64,000 nt of DNA from Algoriphagus mannitolivorans DSM 15301 (lineage in GTDB: Bacteria; Bacteroidota; Bacteroidia; Cytophagales; Cyclobacteriaceae): the NCBI RefSeq assembly GCF_000429425.1, contig NZ_AUBV01000004.1:310001-374000 (forward strand). Reading direction: 5' to 3'. The notes below the pieces were generated by a model. The model was given only the letters and a program-made list of their open reading frames with translations, did no database searches and was not told where the DNA came from. Made by a program: the position numbers and the translations under genes. Of this stretch, positions 8,435 through 17,901 are shown in pieces; positions within the stretch are counted from its first letter, which is position 1, and every line of letters begins with the position of its first letter.

Positions 8435-9223
8435 GTGAATAGACTCCTTTACTTTTCTTTCTTTTTGATAGCAATCACTGGTGCCTGTACAGGGCCTGAT
8501 GAAAGCCCAAAGGCATTGGTCAATATTTTTCTGATTGATGCTCCCGCCCAATGGGACTCCGTTTTAGTGGAAATTCAGGGAGTGGAATTGGACTTTGTTC
8601 CAAATGCTCGTGAAGGAAGCTTAGAAAAAATCTACTTCCCCTATGAATTGGAGGACAAACAGATTGATGTTTCGCAATTGGTAGGGGGAACGGTGCTGCA
8701 GATAGGAAGGAAAGAGCTGAATCTAGGTACCATTACCGGAGCGACTTTGAGACTGGGTTCGAAAAACACCTTATATCAAGGTGACAAAAGCTACGCGCTT
8801 TCTTTACCAAACGGACAAACAGACTATTCAGGGCAAGTTTCCGTGGATCTCCAAGCAGGGATTTCCTATGATCTGATTGTGGATCTTGATTTGGAAAAAT
8901 CTATCAGTCAAAAAAGCAGCTCTCCGCTTAGCTTTAACTTCCAGCCCACCATCCGGATTACCTCCGACATCGGCAACGGTGATATTCAAGGGACGATTAC
9001 TCCTGCCACGCTGGACCCGGCCATTTACGCCATAAGAGGGACAGACTCGATTTCCACTCACATCAACTCCTCAGGAACATTTCTTTTTCGATTGCCCTCC
9101 GGGACCTATAACCTTTACATAGATCCCAAAAATACGACCTACAATTCCAGATCCATTTCCAATGTGGTCGTAGAGGAGAAAAAGAAAACCACCTTGGATC
9201 AAATTACCCTGACCAAAAAATGA
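8435..9223 (+). CDS. DUF4382 lipoprotein, tandem paralogue
   Basis: 262 residues starting at GTG 8435, the only start that keeps the lipoprotein signal (MNRLLYFSFFLIAITGAC). The DUF4382 hallmark NIFLIDAPAQWDSVLVEIQG aligns with the preceding gene, and the C-terminal segment YAIRGTDSIST to LPSGTYNLYIDPKNTTY repeats the regulatory-like fold. Its last four bases (ATGA, 9220-9223) overlap the start of ribD, so it is co-translated with riboflavin synthesis although no functional link is known. Confidence 0.78.
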   Translation: MNRLLYFSFFLIAITGACTGPDESPKALVNIFLIDAPAQWDSVLVEIQGVELDFVPNAREGSLEKIYFPYELEDKQIDVSQLVGGTVLQIGRKELNLGTITGATLRLGSKNTLYQGDKSYALSLPNGQTDYSGQVSVDLQAGISYDLIVDLDLEKSISQKSSSPLSFNFQPTIRITSDIGNGDIQGTITPATLDPAIYAIRGTDSISTHINSSGTFLFRLPSGTYNLYIDPKNTTYNSRSISNVVVEEKKKTTLDQITLTKK

Positions 9224-10248
9224 ATCGGGAAAAGGATCTTTTCATGCAGAGAGCTTTGGAGCTCGCCCAACTGGGAATGGGATCTGTAAGCCCAAACCCA
9301 ATAGTGGGCTGTGTGATTGTCCATGATAACAAAATCATCGGCGAAGGCTACCACCAAATTTATGGAGGACCACACGCCGAGGTGAATGCAATCAATTCTG
9401 TTCAGGATCCTGAATTATTGGCTGAAAGCACAGTATATGTCACCCTCGAACCCTGTGCGCATTGGGGCAAAACCCCTCCCTGTGTCAATCTCCTGGTCGA
9501 AAAGAAAGTCAAAAAAGTCATCATTGCCTCTACAGACTCCAATCCCCTCGTCGGAGGAAAAGGAATAGAAATTCTAAAAAATGCCGGAATTGAGGTAGAA
9601 GTTGGGTTAATGGATCAGGAATCCAGATGGCTTAACCGAAGGTTTTTCACTCAAATCGAAAAAAGCCGACCTTATGTGATCCTCAAATGGGCGCAAACTC
9701 AAGATGGTTTTGTAGCCAAGGCTGACTATTCATCCAAATGGATCAGTACCGCACCAAGCCGACAATTGGTCCATAAATGGAGGACCGAGGAAGATGCAAT
9801 CCTCGTAGGAAAAAACACCGCCGTTTTTGACAACCCAAGCCTCACGGCAAGAGACTGGAAAGGCAGAAATCCTCTGCGAATTGTTTTGGATTCCAGACTT
9901 GAACTTTCTGAAAAACTGAATTTATTCGACGGGAATGTCCCAACCCTTTGCTTAAACACCTTGAAATCTGATCAAAAGGATGGCGTGGAATGGGTCAAAA
10001 TGAATAAGGAATTTGGCCCGAAAGAAATTCTGGATGAGCTACATCATCGAAAAGTTCAAAGCCTGATCGTCGAAGGAGGAACTTATGTGCTGAACCAGTT
10101 CATCCAAGCAGGGCTGTGGGATGAGGCCCGTATTTTTTCTTCATTGAATAAATTTGGGAGCGGAATTTCTGCTCCTGTCCTGAACCAAAATCCTTTAGAA
10201 ACAATTGCTATCGGGGAAGACCGATTAGACTACTATTACCATGGCTGA
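9220..10248 (+). CDS. ribD: Bifunctional riboflavin-specific deaminase/reductase
   Basis: 342 residues, two-domain RibD of normal length. The N-terminal zinc deaminase shows PHAEVNAI, with H and the catalytic E, and EPCAHWGKTPPCVNLL, with two Cys ligands. The C-terminal reductase begins near residue 150 (PYVILKWAQTQDGFVAK) and contains EEDAILVGKNTA and LIVEGGTYVLNQFI. It performs two consecutive steps from the GTP cyclohydrolase II product. No FMN riboswitch was seen. It overlaps its upstream neighbour by 4 bases and the downstream fRMsr gene by 8. Confidence 0.95.
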   Translation: MNREKDLFMQRALELAQLGMGSVSPNPIVGCVIVHDNKIIGEGYHQIYGGPHAEVNAINSVQDPELLAESTVYVTLEPCAHWGKTPPCVNLLVEKKVKKVIIASTDSNPLVGGKGIEILKNAGIEVEVGLMDQESRWLNRRFFTQIEKSRPYVILKWAQTQDGFVAKADYSSKWISTAPSRQLVHKWRTEEDAILVGKNTAVFDNPSLTARDWKGRNPLRIVLDSRLELSEKLNLFDGNVPTLCLNTLKSDQKDGVEWVKMNKEFGPKEILDELHHRKVQSLIVEGGTYVLNQFIQAGLWDEARIFSSLNKFGSGISAPVLNQNPLETIAIGEDRLDYYYHG

Positions 10249-10723
10249 GACCCTTTTTATTCCAGAAGCTGCCACCAAAGCAGAAAAATACAATGCCTCC
10301 CTTCCTCAGATTGAAGCCCTGATCAGTGGAGAGCCAGATCTGTATGCCAACCTGTCCAATATTGCCGCTGCTTTGAAGGAAGTTTTTGGCTTTTTTTGGG
10401 TGGGGTTTTACCTGGTAAAAGGTGATCAACTGGTTTTGGGGCCATTTCAGGGGCCCATCGCCTGCACCCGGATTAATTTTGGAAAAGGCGTTTGCGGAAC
10501 AGCCTGGAAAGAAAAACAAACTCAACTTGTCCCGGATGTAGAAGCCTTTCCAGGCCACATTGCCTGCAGTTCTGCCTCAAAGTCCGAGATCGTAGTGCCT
10601 GTATTCAAAGGTGAGGAAGTAGCTATGGTTTTGGACGTGGACAGCGATCAGCTGAATGACTTCGACCAAATCGATCAGGAATACCTGGAAAAGTTGATGG
10701 GCATTTTGAGCAAAACCCTTTAA
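10241..10723 (+). CDS. Free methionine-(R)-sulfoxide reductase (GAF domain)
   Basis: 160 residues, one GAF domain. The family's Cys set is visible: one in GPIACTRINFGKGVCGTAW (two Cys) and one in FPGHIACSSASKSEIVVP. These form the redox-active disulfide that reduces free Met-R-SO. The start ATG 10241 overlaps the end of ribD by 8 bases, implying translational coupling. It is cytoplasmic, and the context adds nothing specific beyond general oxidative-damage repair. Its stop overlaps the convergent hydrolase stop. Confidence 0.88.
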   Translation: MAETLFIPEAATKAEKYNASLPQIEALISGEPDLYANLSNIAAALKEVFGFFWVGFYLVKGDQLVLGPFQGPIACTRINFGKGVCGTAWKEKQTQLVPDVEAFPGHIACSSASKSEIVVPVFKGEEVAMVLDVDSDQLNDFDQIDQEYLEKLMGILSKTL

Positions 10724-11490
10724 TCCTTGCAGGAAAGAGCAAAATTCCGAATAAGCTCCAGCGTTTTCTCTTTCTCCTCGACCATTCCCATGTGCCCGAC
10801 ACCTTCCAGTTCTACATAATTGGAAAAAAGAGCTTTCTGAGCGCGGCTGGCTTCAATTTTCACAGCTCCATCTTCGGTCCCAGCTATCAAAAGCTTTGGC
10901 CCCCGAAAAGAATTGAGAACTTCAGTTCTCTCTTTTCTGTCCCGCATCGCTCCTGCGAAAGCGACCAACCCCTCGAGGGAGCACCGCTTCGCTTCTTCGA
11001 TTGCCTGATTGATTTCCTCAGCGAGCTCCATTCTTCTATTTTCGGGGAAAAGAGGAGGCACGAAGGAAGTGACAAACTTTTCCACTCCGTTTTTCTTCAA
11101 AAAAGTAATTGTGCGGTTTCGAGTATCCTTTTTTTCCTGATCATCTGCATAGGCTGTGGAATGAAAAAGGCCAATGCCTGAAAGCTTATTGCCCATCAAT
11201 TCAGTCATGGCCAAAGTCACATATCCGCCTAAGGAATGACCGATTACAATAGGTTTTTCCAGTTGATTTTCTTCCATCCACTCTTCTAGGATCACCGCCA
11301 CTTCTTCCAAAGTGATTTGATCTCCATGAATGGGAGAATTCCCGCATCCGGGCAGGTCTGGGCAGATTATCCGAAATTCTCCGGAAAGGGATTCTGCGAA
11401 TTCAGACCACATATTAGAGGTTTCACAGTATCCATGAATCAGCACCAAAGGCTGACCAGCGCCTTTTTCAAAAAAATGAACGGAAGACAT
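10720..11490 (-). CDS. Alpha/beta-fold hydrolase
   Basis: 256 residues with the nucleophile elbow GHSLGGYV near residue 102, an early LIHGYCETSNMW oxyanion segment, an acid in LLIAGTEDGAV, and the catalytic His in LEGVGHMGMVEE. The substrate cannot be predicted. It starts four bases after the dxs stop, so the two genes probably share a transcript. Confidence 0.87.
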   Translation of the reverse strand: MSSVHFFEKGAGQPLVLIHGYCETSNMWSEFAESLSGEFRIICPDLPGCGNSPIHGDQITLEEVAVILEEWMEENQLEKPIVIGHSLGGYVTLAMTELMGNKLSGIGLFHSTAYADDQEKKDTRNRTITFLKKNGVEKFVTSFVPPLFPENRRMELAEEINQAIEEAKRCSLEGLVAFAGAMRDRKERTEVLNSFRGPKLLIAGTEDGAVKIEASRAQKALFSNYVELEGVGHMGMVEEKEKTLELIRNFALSCKD

Positions 11491-11494
11491 GAAA

Positions 11495-13405
11495 TTAGAC
11501 TTTTTCGATCTCTACAAAGCTTCTGACCGCCTCTGCGATTCCTTCTGGATCAAATCCGCACTCACGCTGAAGTTCAATCTGCTCTCCATGTTCAATCACA
11601 GCATCTGGAATTCCCAGTCGCTTCACCTGAGCTTGATAGCCATGGTCCATCATCCATTCCAGGACAGCAGAACCAAAGCCCCCCATCAGACAGCCGTCTT
11701 CTACGGTAATCACTTTTTTGAATTTTCCGAACACTTCGTGAAGAAGGCTTTCATCCAAAGGTTTGACAAATCGCATGTCATAATGCGCAGGGCTCAGTCC
11801 TTCTTTTTCTAGCGTATCGCAGGCTTCTACGGCATAATTTCCAATATGACCGATCGTAAGAATAGCCACGTCTTCGCCTTCTTTGATGATTCTTCCCTGA
11901 CCCACGGGAATTTCCCTGAAAGGAGTTTTCCACTCAGGCATGACTCCATTTCCCCGAGGATATCTGATCGAGAATGGACCCTGATATTGTACCGAAGTGA
12001 ACATTAGGTTTCTAAGTTCTTCTTCATCCATGGGAGCAGAAACCACAAGGTTTGGAATGCATCTGAAGTATGCCAAGTCATAAGCTCCGTGGTGAGTTGG
12101 ACCATCCGCTCCTGCGAATCCTGCTCTATCCAGACAGAATACTACCGGAAGATTTTGAAGACAGACATCATGAATCACCTGATCATAGGCCCGCTGCATG
12201 AAGGAAGAATAAATATTACAGAATGGAATCAGACCTTGAGTAGCCATCCCCGCAGAAAAAGTAACTGCGTGTTGCTCGGCAATTCCTACATCAAATGCCC
12301 GGTCAGGCATGGCTTTCATCATGATATTCATGGAGGAGCCTGAAGGCATCGCCGGGGTTACCCCCATGATTCTGGAGTCCATCTCGGCCAATTCTACCAA
12401 AGTGTGTCCAAACACATCCTGATACTTAGGAGCCTGAGGACTTGAAGGTACTTTTTTGAAAATCTCTCCGGTGACTTTGTCAAAAGTTCCGGGAGCATGC
12501 CAGGTGGTTTTGTTTCCCGTTTCAGCTGGACCAAAGCCTTTTCCTTTCACGGTAACACAATGGAGGATTTTAGGACCAGGGATATCCTTAAGGTCTTTCA
12601 GGATCTCTACCAAATGGTTGACATCATGCCCATCCACTGGACCAAAATACCGAAGGTTGAGAGATTCAAAAAGATTGCTCTGCTTAAGCACTGCGGATTT
12701 GATGGCACCTTCTACTTTGGATATAACCTCCTGCGCAGAGCTTCCAAATTTGCTGAGCTTGCCCAAGAGCTTCCACACCTCATCTTTTACTTTATTGTAA
12801 GTATGAGAAGTGGTGATATCGGTCAAATAGTCCTTCAAGGCCCCCACATTGGGATCGATGGACATGCAGTTGTCATTCAAAATGATCAACAGGTTAGTAT
12901 CGCTAACTCCGGCATGGTTCATGGCTTCGAAAGCCATTCCTCCCGTCATGGATCCATCTCCGATGACCGCCACATGCTGGATGTTTGAATTCTTGTATTT
13001 GGAGGCAACGGCCATACCCAAAGCCGCAGAAATTGAAGTACTGGAATGGCCAACCCCGAAGGCATCGTAAGGACTTTCCTTCATTTTTGGGAATCCGGAG
13101 AGGCCCCCATAAATCCGGTTCGTGTGGAATTTTTCTCTTCTTCCAGTCAGGATTTTATGACCATAAGCCTGGTGTCCTACATCCCACACCAATTGGTCCT
13201 TAGGAGTATTCAGCACGTAATGCAAAGCTACTGTCAACTCTACTACTCCTAGGCTGGCTCCAAAATGTCCCCCATAAACGGAGACACTGTCCACAATAAA
13301 CTGGCGCAATTCATCGCAGATTTTGACCAAATCATCTTTGGAAAACTTCTTTAAATCCTCTGGAGTATTTATTTGGGCTAGGAGTGGACCGGGTTGTATC
13401 TGCAT
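11495..13405 (-). CDS. dxs: 1-deoxy-D-xylulose-5-phosphate synthase
   Basis: 636 residues, full length for DXS. It has the DVGHQAYGHK segment near residue 75, the thiamine diphosphate motif GDGSMTGGMAFEAMNHAG near 150, and the transketolase pyrimidine-binding region FDVGIAEQHAVTFSAGMA with the catalytic Glu. It condenses pyruvate and glyceraldehyde 3-phosphate in the first MEP-pathway step to isoprenoids and is TPP-dependent. It starts at ATG 13405 and is probably co-transcribed with the hydrolase downstream. Confidence 0.96.
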   Translation of the reverse strand: MQIQPGPLLAQINTPEDLKKFSKDDLVKICDELRQFIVDSVSVYGGHFGASLGVVELTVALHYVLNTPKDQLVWDVGHQAYGHKILTGRREKFHTNRIYGGLSGFPKMKESPYDAFGVGHSSTSISAALGMAVASKYKNSNIQHVAVIGDGSMTGGMAFEAMNHAGVSDTNLLIILNDNCMSIDPNVGALKDYLTDITTSHTYNKVKDEVWKLLGKLSKFGSSAQEVISKVEGAIKSAVLKQSNLFESLNLRYFGPVDGHDVNHLVEILKDLKDIPGPKILHCVTVKGKGFGPAETGNKTTWHAPGTFDKVTGEIFKKVPSSPQAPKYQDVFGHTLVELAEMDSRIMGVTPAMPSGSSMNIMMKAMPDRAFDVGIAEQHAVTFSAGMATQGLIPFCNIYSSFMQRAYDQVIHDVCLQNLPVVFCLDRAGFAGADGPTHHGAYDLAYFRCIPNLVVSAPMDEEELRNLMFTSVQYQGPFSIRYPRGNGVMPEWKTPFREIPVGQGRIIKEGEDVAILTIGHIGNYAVEACDTLEKEGLSPAHYDMRFVKPLDESLLHEVFGKFKKVITVEDGCLMGGFGSAVLEWMMDHGYQAQVKRLGIPDAVIEHGEQIELQRECGFDPEGIAEAVRSFVEIEKV

Positions 13406-13534
13406 TACTTGATATCTTTGAGTTCAAAGTAGGTAACCTAACGGAGACTAGAATGTTTGCGATACAAGCGCAATCCTCATCGGTTCATTTCTCCGGTAAA
13501 TTCCCTGCTGTCCAATTAATTTAGCTTAATTGAA

Positions 13535-13542
13535 TATCTTTG
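13535..13542 (+). promoter_or_regulatory. Candidate -7 element of the scpA series
   Basis: TATCTTTG matches TAnnTTTG exactly and lies 41 bases before the GTG start of scpA. No TTG is found at the expected -33 spacing, so support is partial. Confidence 0.4.
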
Positions 13543-13583
13543 GCTATTAGGCGCCAAAATTAACCTATTAATTTCAATATCCG

Positions 13584-14333
13584 GTGAGTTTCGAGATCAA
13601 ATTGCCTCTATTTGAAGGACCCTTCGACCTCATGCTTTTCTTTATCGAGCGTGATGAACTGGATATCTATGACATTCCGATCTCCAAGATAACCAATGAC
13701 TTTCTGGATTATATCCATCATTTGGAAAAAATGGAAATTGAGGTTGCCAGCGAATTTATCCTTTTCGCAGCTACCCTGATGAAGATCAAGTCACGAATGC
13801 TTTTGCCAAGACCTGAGTTCAACGAAGAAGGGGAAGAGATCGACCCCCGAGAGGAATTGGTCAGAAACCTTCTGGAGTACAAAAAGTATAAATCTGTGAT
13901 TGGGGATTTGGCTTTACTGGAAGAACAAAGGCTTTCCAAAGAAAAGCGGGGGAATTTGGCCCGCGAACTCAAGGAACTGAGCAAAGTGGATGACGTGGAT
14001 GCAGAAATGCAGCACGTTGATCTCTATAAGCTTCTGAAAGTATTCCAGAAATGCATGGCCCGAATGGCTTCGCGAACAGATGAAACCAAGCACACTGTAA
14101 TTCAGTATCCCTATACCATTGAACAGCAAAAAGATTTTGTTTTGGAAAAGATCACCTTCAAAAAACAAGTACCCTTTACCGAGTTTATTCAATATCAACC
14201 TGACAAAATCTTTGTGATTTACACTTTCTTGGCCATTTTGGAGCTCTTGCAGCTTTCCCAAGTGACTATCATCATCGGAGAAGGATACAATAACTTTTGG
14301 GTCGAAAAGACTGAGCCTGTCGCTACAGCCTAA
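13584..14333 (+). CDS. scpA: Segregation and condensation protein A
   Basis: 249 residues from GTG 13584; the protein begins MSFEIKLPLFEGPFDLMLF, the canonical ScpA N-terminus, which fixes this start. The following helix DIYDIPISKITNDFLDYI and the C-terminal winged helix (FTEFIQYQPDKIFVIYTFLA) are family features. ScpA is the kleisin subunit that bridges SMC heads. ScpB is not adjacent, unlike in many Firmicutes. It is the first gene of a tight plus-strand series with the UPF0104, murF-alr and channel genes. Confidence 0.93.
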   Translation: MSFEIKLPLFEGPFDLMLFFIERDELDIYDIPISKITNDFLDYIHHLEKMEIEVASEFILFAATLMKIKSRMLLPRPEFNEEGEEIDPREELVRNLLEYKKYKSVIGDLALLEEQRLSKEKRGNLARELKELSKVDDVDAEMQHVDLYKLLKVFQKCMARMASRTDETKHTVIQYPYTIEQQKDFVLEKITFKKQVPFTEFIQYQPDKIFVIYTFLAILELLQLSQVTIIIGEGYNNFWVEKTEPVATA

Positions 14334-14335
14334 GC

Positions 14336-15403
14336 ATGAAGTTGGACAATAAGAAAATCTTCAAAACCCTTAATCCCAATAAGGTCTGGGTTCCTGTTCT
14401 GATCGGGCTTGGCATCGTGTTTTTGATGTTCTACCTCGATCCTACAGTAAATTCGGACACCTTGAAAGGGATCTTTGATGCTTCGGCCCCTTATATCATT
14501 TTGGCTGTTTTGGTGATCTTTTCAAGGGACCTGGGCTATGTTTACCGAATCCGGGAAATCACAGACCGACAGCTCACTTGGACTCGTTCCATCTATGTGA
14601 TTATACTCTGGGAATTTGCTTCAGCAGTCACCCCATCTGTCGTCGGAGGTACGGCCGTAGCGATGTTTATCCTCAACAAGGAAGGCATCAAAATGGGGAA
14701 AGCCATTGCCTTTGTCATGGTGACAGCCATTTTGGACAATCTGTTCTTTGTCATCGGCGCTCCAATTATTCTTTATTTCGCCAAGGGAAACATCTTTCCT
14801 GACAGCAGACTTCTGGAAACCCAGCTGGGCAACAGTCTGGAAGCCATCTTTTGGATCAGCTATGCACTCTATGCCTCCTACAGCATCGTCATGGCTGCAG
14901 CCCTTTTCTACAGGCCAAGAGTATTCAAATGGGTCTTGATCAAAATCTTTTCCCTGAAATTCCTAAGTAAGTGGAAGCATGATGCCCAGGAATATGGAAA
15001 CCAGATTATCGAAGCTTCCAGACAGCTTTCAGGAAAAAACTATCGTTACTGGTTGCCAATCATTGGTGCTACAATTTTCATTTGGACTTCTCGCTACTTG
15101 ATGCTCAATGCCTTGGTGGCAGCATTCGTCCCAATGGACATGATGGATCATGTGATCGTATTTGCCAGACAGGTGATCATGTGGATCGTGATGATGATTT
15201 CTCCTACTCCGGGAAGTAGCGGGACGGCTGAATTCTTCTATGGGCAGTTTTTCTCCCAATTCTTGGGACAATACACCTTTGTGACCAGTATTGCCTGGAG
15301 GATGCTTTCTTACTATCCTTATTTGATTTTGGGAGCTATATTTCTTCCCAGATGGATTAGACAAGTGTTTTTCAAAAAGAAGCTCAAAGAAGAGGAGGAA
15401 TAA
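14336..15403 (+). CDS. UPF0104/LPG-synthase-type integral membrane protein
   Basis: 355 residues with about eight hydrophobic segments, such as VWVPVLIGLGIVFLMFYL and IWIVMMISPTPGSSGTAEFF. The SPTPGSSGTAE motif is typical of the lysylphosphatidylglycerol synthase transmembrane family. The soluble aminoacyl-transferase domain of MprF is absent, so lipid aminoacylation cannot be claimed; a flippase-like or transport role is possible. It starts two bases after scpA and its stop abuts the next ATG. Confidence 0.82.
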   Translation: MKLDNKKIFKTLNPNKVWVPVLIGLGIVFLMFYLDPTVNSDTLKGIFDASAPYIILAVLVIFSRDLGYVYRIREITDRQLTWTRSIYVIILWEFASAVTPSVVGGTAVAMFILNKEGIKMGKAIAFVMVTAILDNLFFVIGAPIILYFAKGNIFPDSRLLETQLGNSLEAIFWISYALYASYSIVMAAALFYRPRVFKWVLIKIFSLKFLSKWKHDAQEYGNQIIEASRQLSGKNYRYWLPIIGATIFIWTSRYLMLNALVAAFVPMDMMDHVIVFARQVIMWIVMMISPTPGSSGTAEFFYGQFFSQFLGQYTFVTSIAWRMLSYYPYLILGAIFLPRWIRQVFFKKKLKEEEE

Positions 15404-17875
15404 ATGCTGGCTCAACTGACCATATCCCAATTAGTCGATATTACCGGAGGGAAAGCTCAGGGAAAGGAATTTGAATCTCGGATCACACAGATCAGCATTG
15501 ATTCCCGTCAACTCATTCACCCCAATCAGTCGCTGTTTGTTGCCCTTCGAGGTGCCAAAGCTGATGGTGCCGCCTTCATCTCTCAATTGATAGAGGAAGG
15601 AGTAGCTGCTTTTTTGGTGCATGAGGATTTTGAGATTTCCTCTGAACTTGAAAAAAAGGCTCTATTCCTGAAAGTCCCAGATACTCGAAAAGCCCTTCAG
15701 CAGCTAGCCGCATTTCAGCGGGTTCAGTTTACCAAACCTGTAGTAAGTATTACCGGAAGCAATGGAAAAACCATTATCAAAGAATGGCTGGGGCAGGTTT
15801 TGAGCCAAAGCTTTGCGGTGGCCAAAAGCCCAAAAAGTTACAATTCCCAAGTAGGTGTACCTTTGTCAATTTTCGGGATTCAGGCTTATCATCAGGTGGC
15901 TATTTTGGAAGCCGGAATTTCAAGAGTGGGGGAAATGCAGAATCTGGTGGAGATGATTCAGCCCAATTTGGGCATTTTTTCCAACATCGGATCAGCCCAT
16001 AAAGAAGGCTTTTCCAGCCTGGAGGAAAAGATTTCAGAAAAATTGCAGCTATTCAAAAACTGCCAATACCTGATTTACTGCAAAGACCACCCTGAAATCC
16101 GGGAGGCAATAGAAAAGTCCTTTCCTGAAAATAAACTGATCTCCTGGTCTCAACTTCCAGGTGCTGATTTCAGTGTCTCTTACAAGCAACTTGAAGGCAA
16201 AACCCGAATCCTGCTGATGAAAAATGACCTCAGCATCTTGACTTTTTCGGTTCCCTTTTCGGATAAAGCATCCTTAGAAAATGTCACCCATGTGATCATT
16301 GCCGCTATTTCTCTGGGTCAGGAAATTCAGGCAATTCAGGAGGGTTTGGAGCACCTCAAGCCGGTAGATATGCGTCTGACATTGAAGCCTGGGATCAATG
16401 ACTCCATTCTCATCGACGACACTTACAACAATGACATTGCAGGGCTAAAAGTCGCTTTGGAGTTTATGAGCCAACAAAGGCCCAAGCGAACCAAAACCCT
16501 GATTTTGTCGGATTTACTTCAGCAGGGAAGTCCTGAAAAAGTCTATGCGGAGGTAGCTGATTTGATTCAAACCTACCAACTTGACCTGATTTTGGGCGTG
16601 GGAACCGAGGTAGAGCGGCTCAAGGAAGTTTTTGGAGAGAAAGCTCAGATCTTCTCGACCACCGATCATTTGTTGGCAGAGCTGGATCCCGAGAGATTTC
16701 AAAATGACCTAGTCTTGATCACCGGAGCACGGTCTTTTGCTTTTGAGCGAGTGGTCAACAAACTACAGCAGAGGATCCATGGCACTACCTTGGAGATCAA
16801 CCTTAATGCGATTACCCACAATTTCAATTTTTATAAAAAGCAGCTGAACCCGAGCACCAAAGTTATGGTGATGGTCAAAGCCTTTGCCTATGGAGGAGGA
16901 GCTGCAGAAATTGCCAACCACCTCCAGACCATGGGCGCGGACTATCTCGCGGTGGCATTCTCTGATGAAGGTGTGGTGCTGAGAAAACAGGGAATTCGGC
17001 TTCCAATCATGGTTCTGAACCCTGTGGAGGAGTCCTTTGATCTGCTTCGTGAATTTGGACTTGAGCCGGTGGTATTCAGTCTGGATTTTTTCAAAAAACT
17101 GGGCTCTTATGCCCGCCTTCACCAGACATCGCTTTCGATACACCTTGATTTAGATACAGGAATGCACCGGCTGGGCTTTGAGCAGCGGCATATTCCGGAA
17201 TTGGTGAACCTCCTGAAGCTATATCCCGAGCTAACAGTCGCCAGCTTTTACACCCATTTGGTCGGCGCGGATGAGGAAGTCCACCGGGAATTTTCACTGA
17301 GCCAGTTGAATCAGTTTGTGGATATGAAAGCCCAAATTGAGCCGCATTTGGATTATCAACCTTTGGCACATGCGCTGAATTCAGCTGGGATCATCAGTTT
17401 TCCAGAATTTCAGCTTGACATGGTCCGTTTGGGAATTGGCCTTTACGGAGTCGAGGTCACCTGCAGATATGATTCTTCCCTTAAGCCTGTCAGCACGCTG
17501 AAGACGACCATTTCCCAAATCAAAGACTTGCCTCCTGGGGCGACCGTAGGATATTCCAGAAAGGGGGAATTGCCTGAAGGAGGCCGAATCGGAACATTGG
17601 CTATTGGCTATGCAGATGGATATGACCGAAGATTCTCCCGAGGAAATGGATATGTGCTGGTGCATGGGAAAAAAGCACCTGTAATCGGAAATGTCTGCAT
17701 GGACATGACCATGATAGATTTGCGCGATATCCCTGAAGCGAAGGAAGGAGATGAAGTAGTCATCTATGGGGAAAAAATCTCCCTCAAAGAGCTTGCTGAC
17801 CGAATAGGAACGATCCCTTATGAGCTTTTGACCAATATCAGCGCCAGAGTAAAACGAGTTTATTACCTTGATTAA
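15404..17875 (+). CDS. Bifunctional MurF-alanine racemase
   Basis: 823 residues. Residues 1 to about 455 are a Mur ligase (MurF): ATP loop TGSNGKTIIKEW near 120, ILEAGISRVGEM, and DDTYNNDIAG. From about 460 an alanine racemase follows (LEINLNAITHNFNFY), with the PLP Lys at about 491 in MVKAFAYGGG and C-terminal VCMDMTMIDLRDIP. MurF adds D-Ala-D-Ala to UDP-MurNAc-tripeptide; the racemase supplies D-Ala. This fusion is a known Bacteroidota arrangement that links supply and use. The P-loop reads GKTII where many MurF have GKTTT. Confidence 0.93.
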   Translation: MLAQLTISQLVDITGGKAQGKEFESRITQISIDSRQLIHPNQSLFVALRGAKADGAAFISQLIEEGVAAFLVHEDFEISSELEKKALFLKVPDTRKALQQLAAFQRVQFTKPVVSITGSNGKTIIKEWLGQVLSQSFAVAKSPKSYNSQVGVPLSIFGIQAYHQVAILEAGISRVGEMQNLVEMIQPNLGIFSNIGSAHKEGFSSLEEKISEKLQLFKNCQYLIYCKDHPEIREAIEKSFPENKLISWSQLPGADFSVSYKQLEGKTRILLMKNDLSILTFSVPFSDKASLENVTHVIIAAISLGQEIQAIQEGLEHLKPVDMRLTLKPGINDSILIDDTYNNDIAGLKVALEFMSQQRPKRTKTLILSDLLQQGSPEKVYAEVADLIQTYQLDLILGVGTEVERLKEVFGEKAQIFSTTDHLLAELDPERFQNDLVLITGARSFAFERVVNKLQQRIHGTTLEINLNAITHNFNFYKKQLNPSTKVMVMVKAFAYGGGAAEIANHLQTMGADYLAVAFSDEGVVLRKQGIRLPIMVLNPVEESFDLLREFGLEPVVFSLDFFKKLGSYARLHQTSLSIHLDLDTGMHRLGFEQRHIPELVNLLKLYPELTVASFYTHLVGADEEVHREFSLSQLNQFVDMKAQIEPHLDYQPLAHALNSAGIISFPEFQLDMVRLGIGLYGVEVTCRYDSSLKPVSTLKTTISQIKDLPPGATVGYSRKGELPEGGRIGTLAIGYADGYDRRFSRGNGYVLVHGKKAPVIGNVCMDMTMIDLRDIPEAKEGDEVVIYGEKISLKELADRIGTIPYELLTNISARVKRVYYLD

Positions 17876-17901
17876 GCAGAAAATTCCTAAATTTTGAATC
17901 T

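Noticed and set aside
9000..9220. FMN riboswitch for ribD
   Set aside because: The upstream sequence is coding (DUF4382) and contains none of the conserved RFN-element segments.
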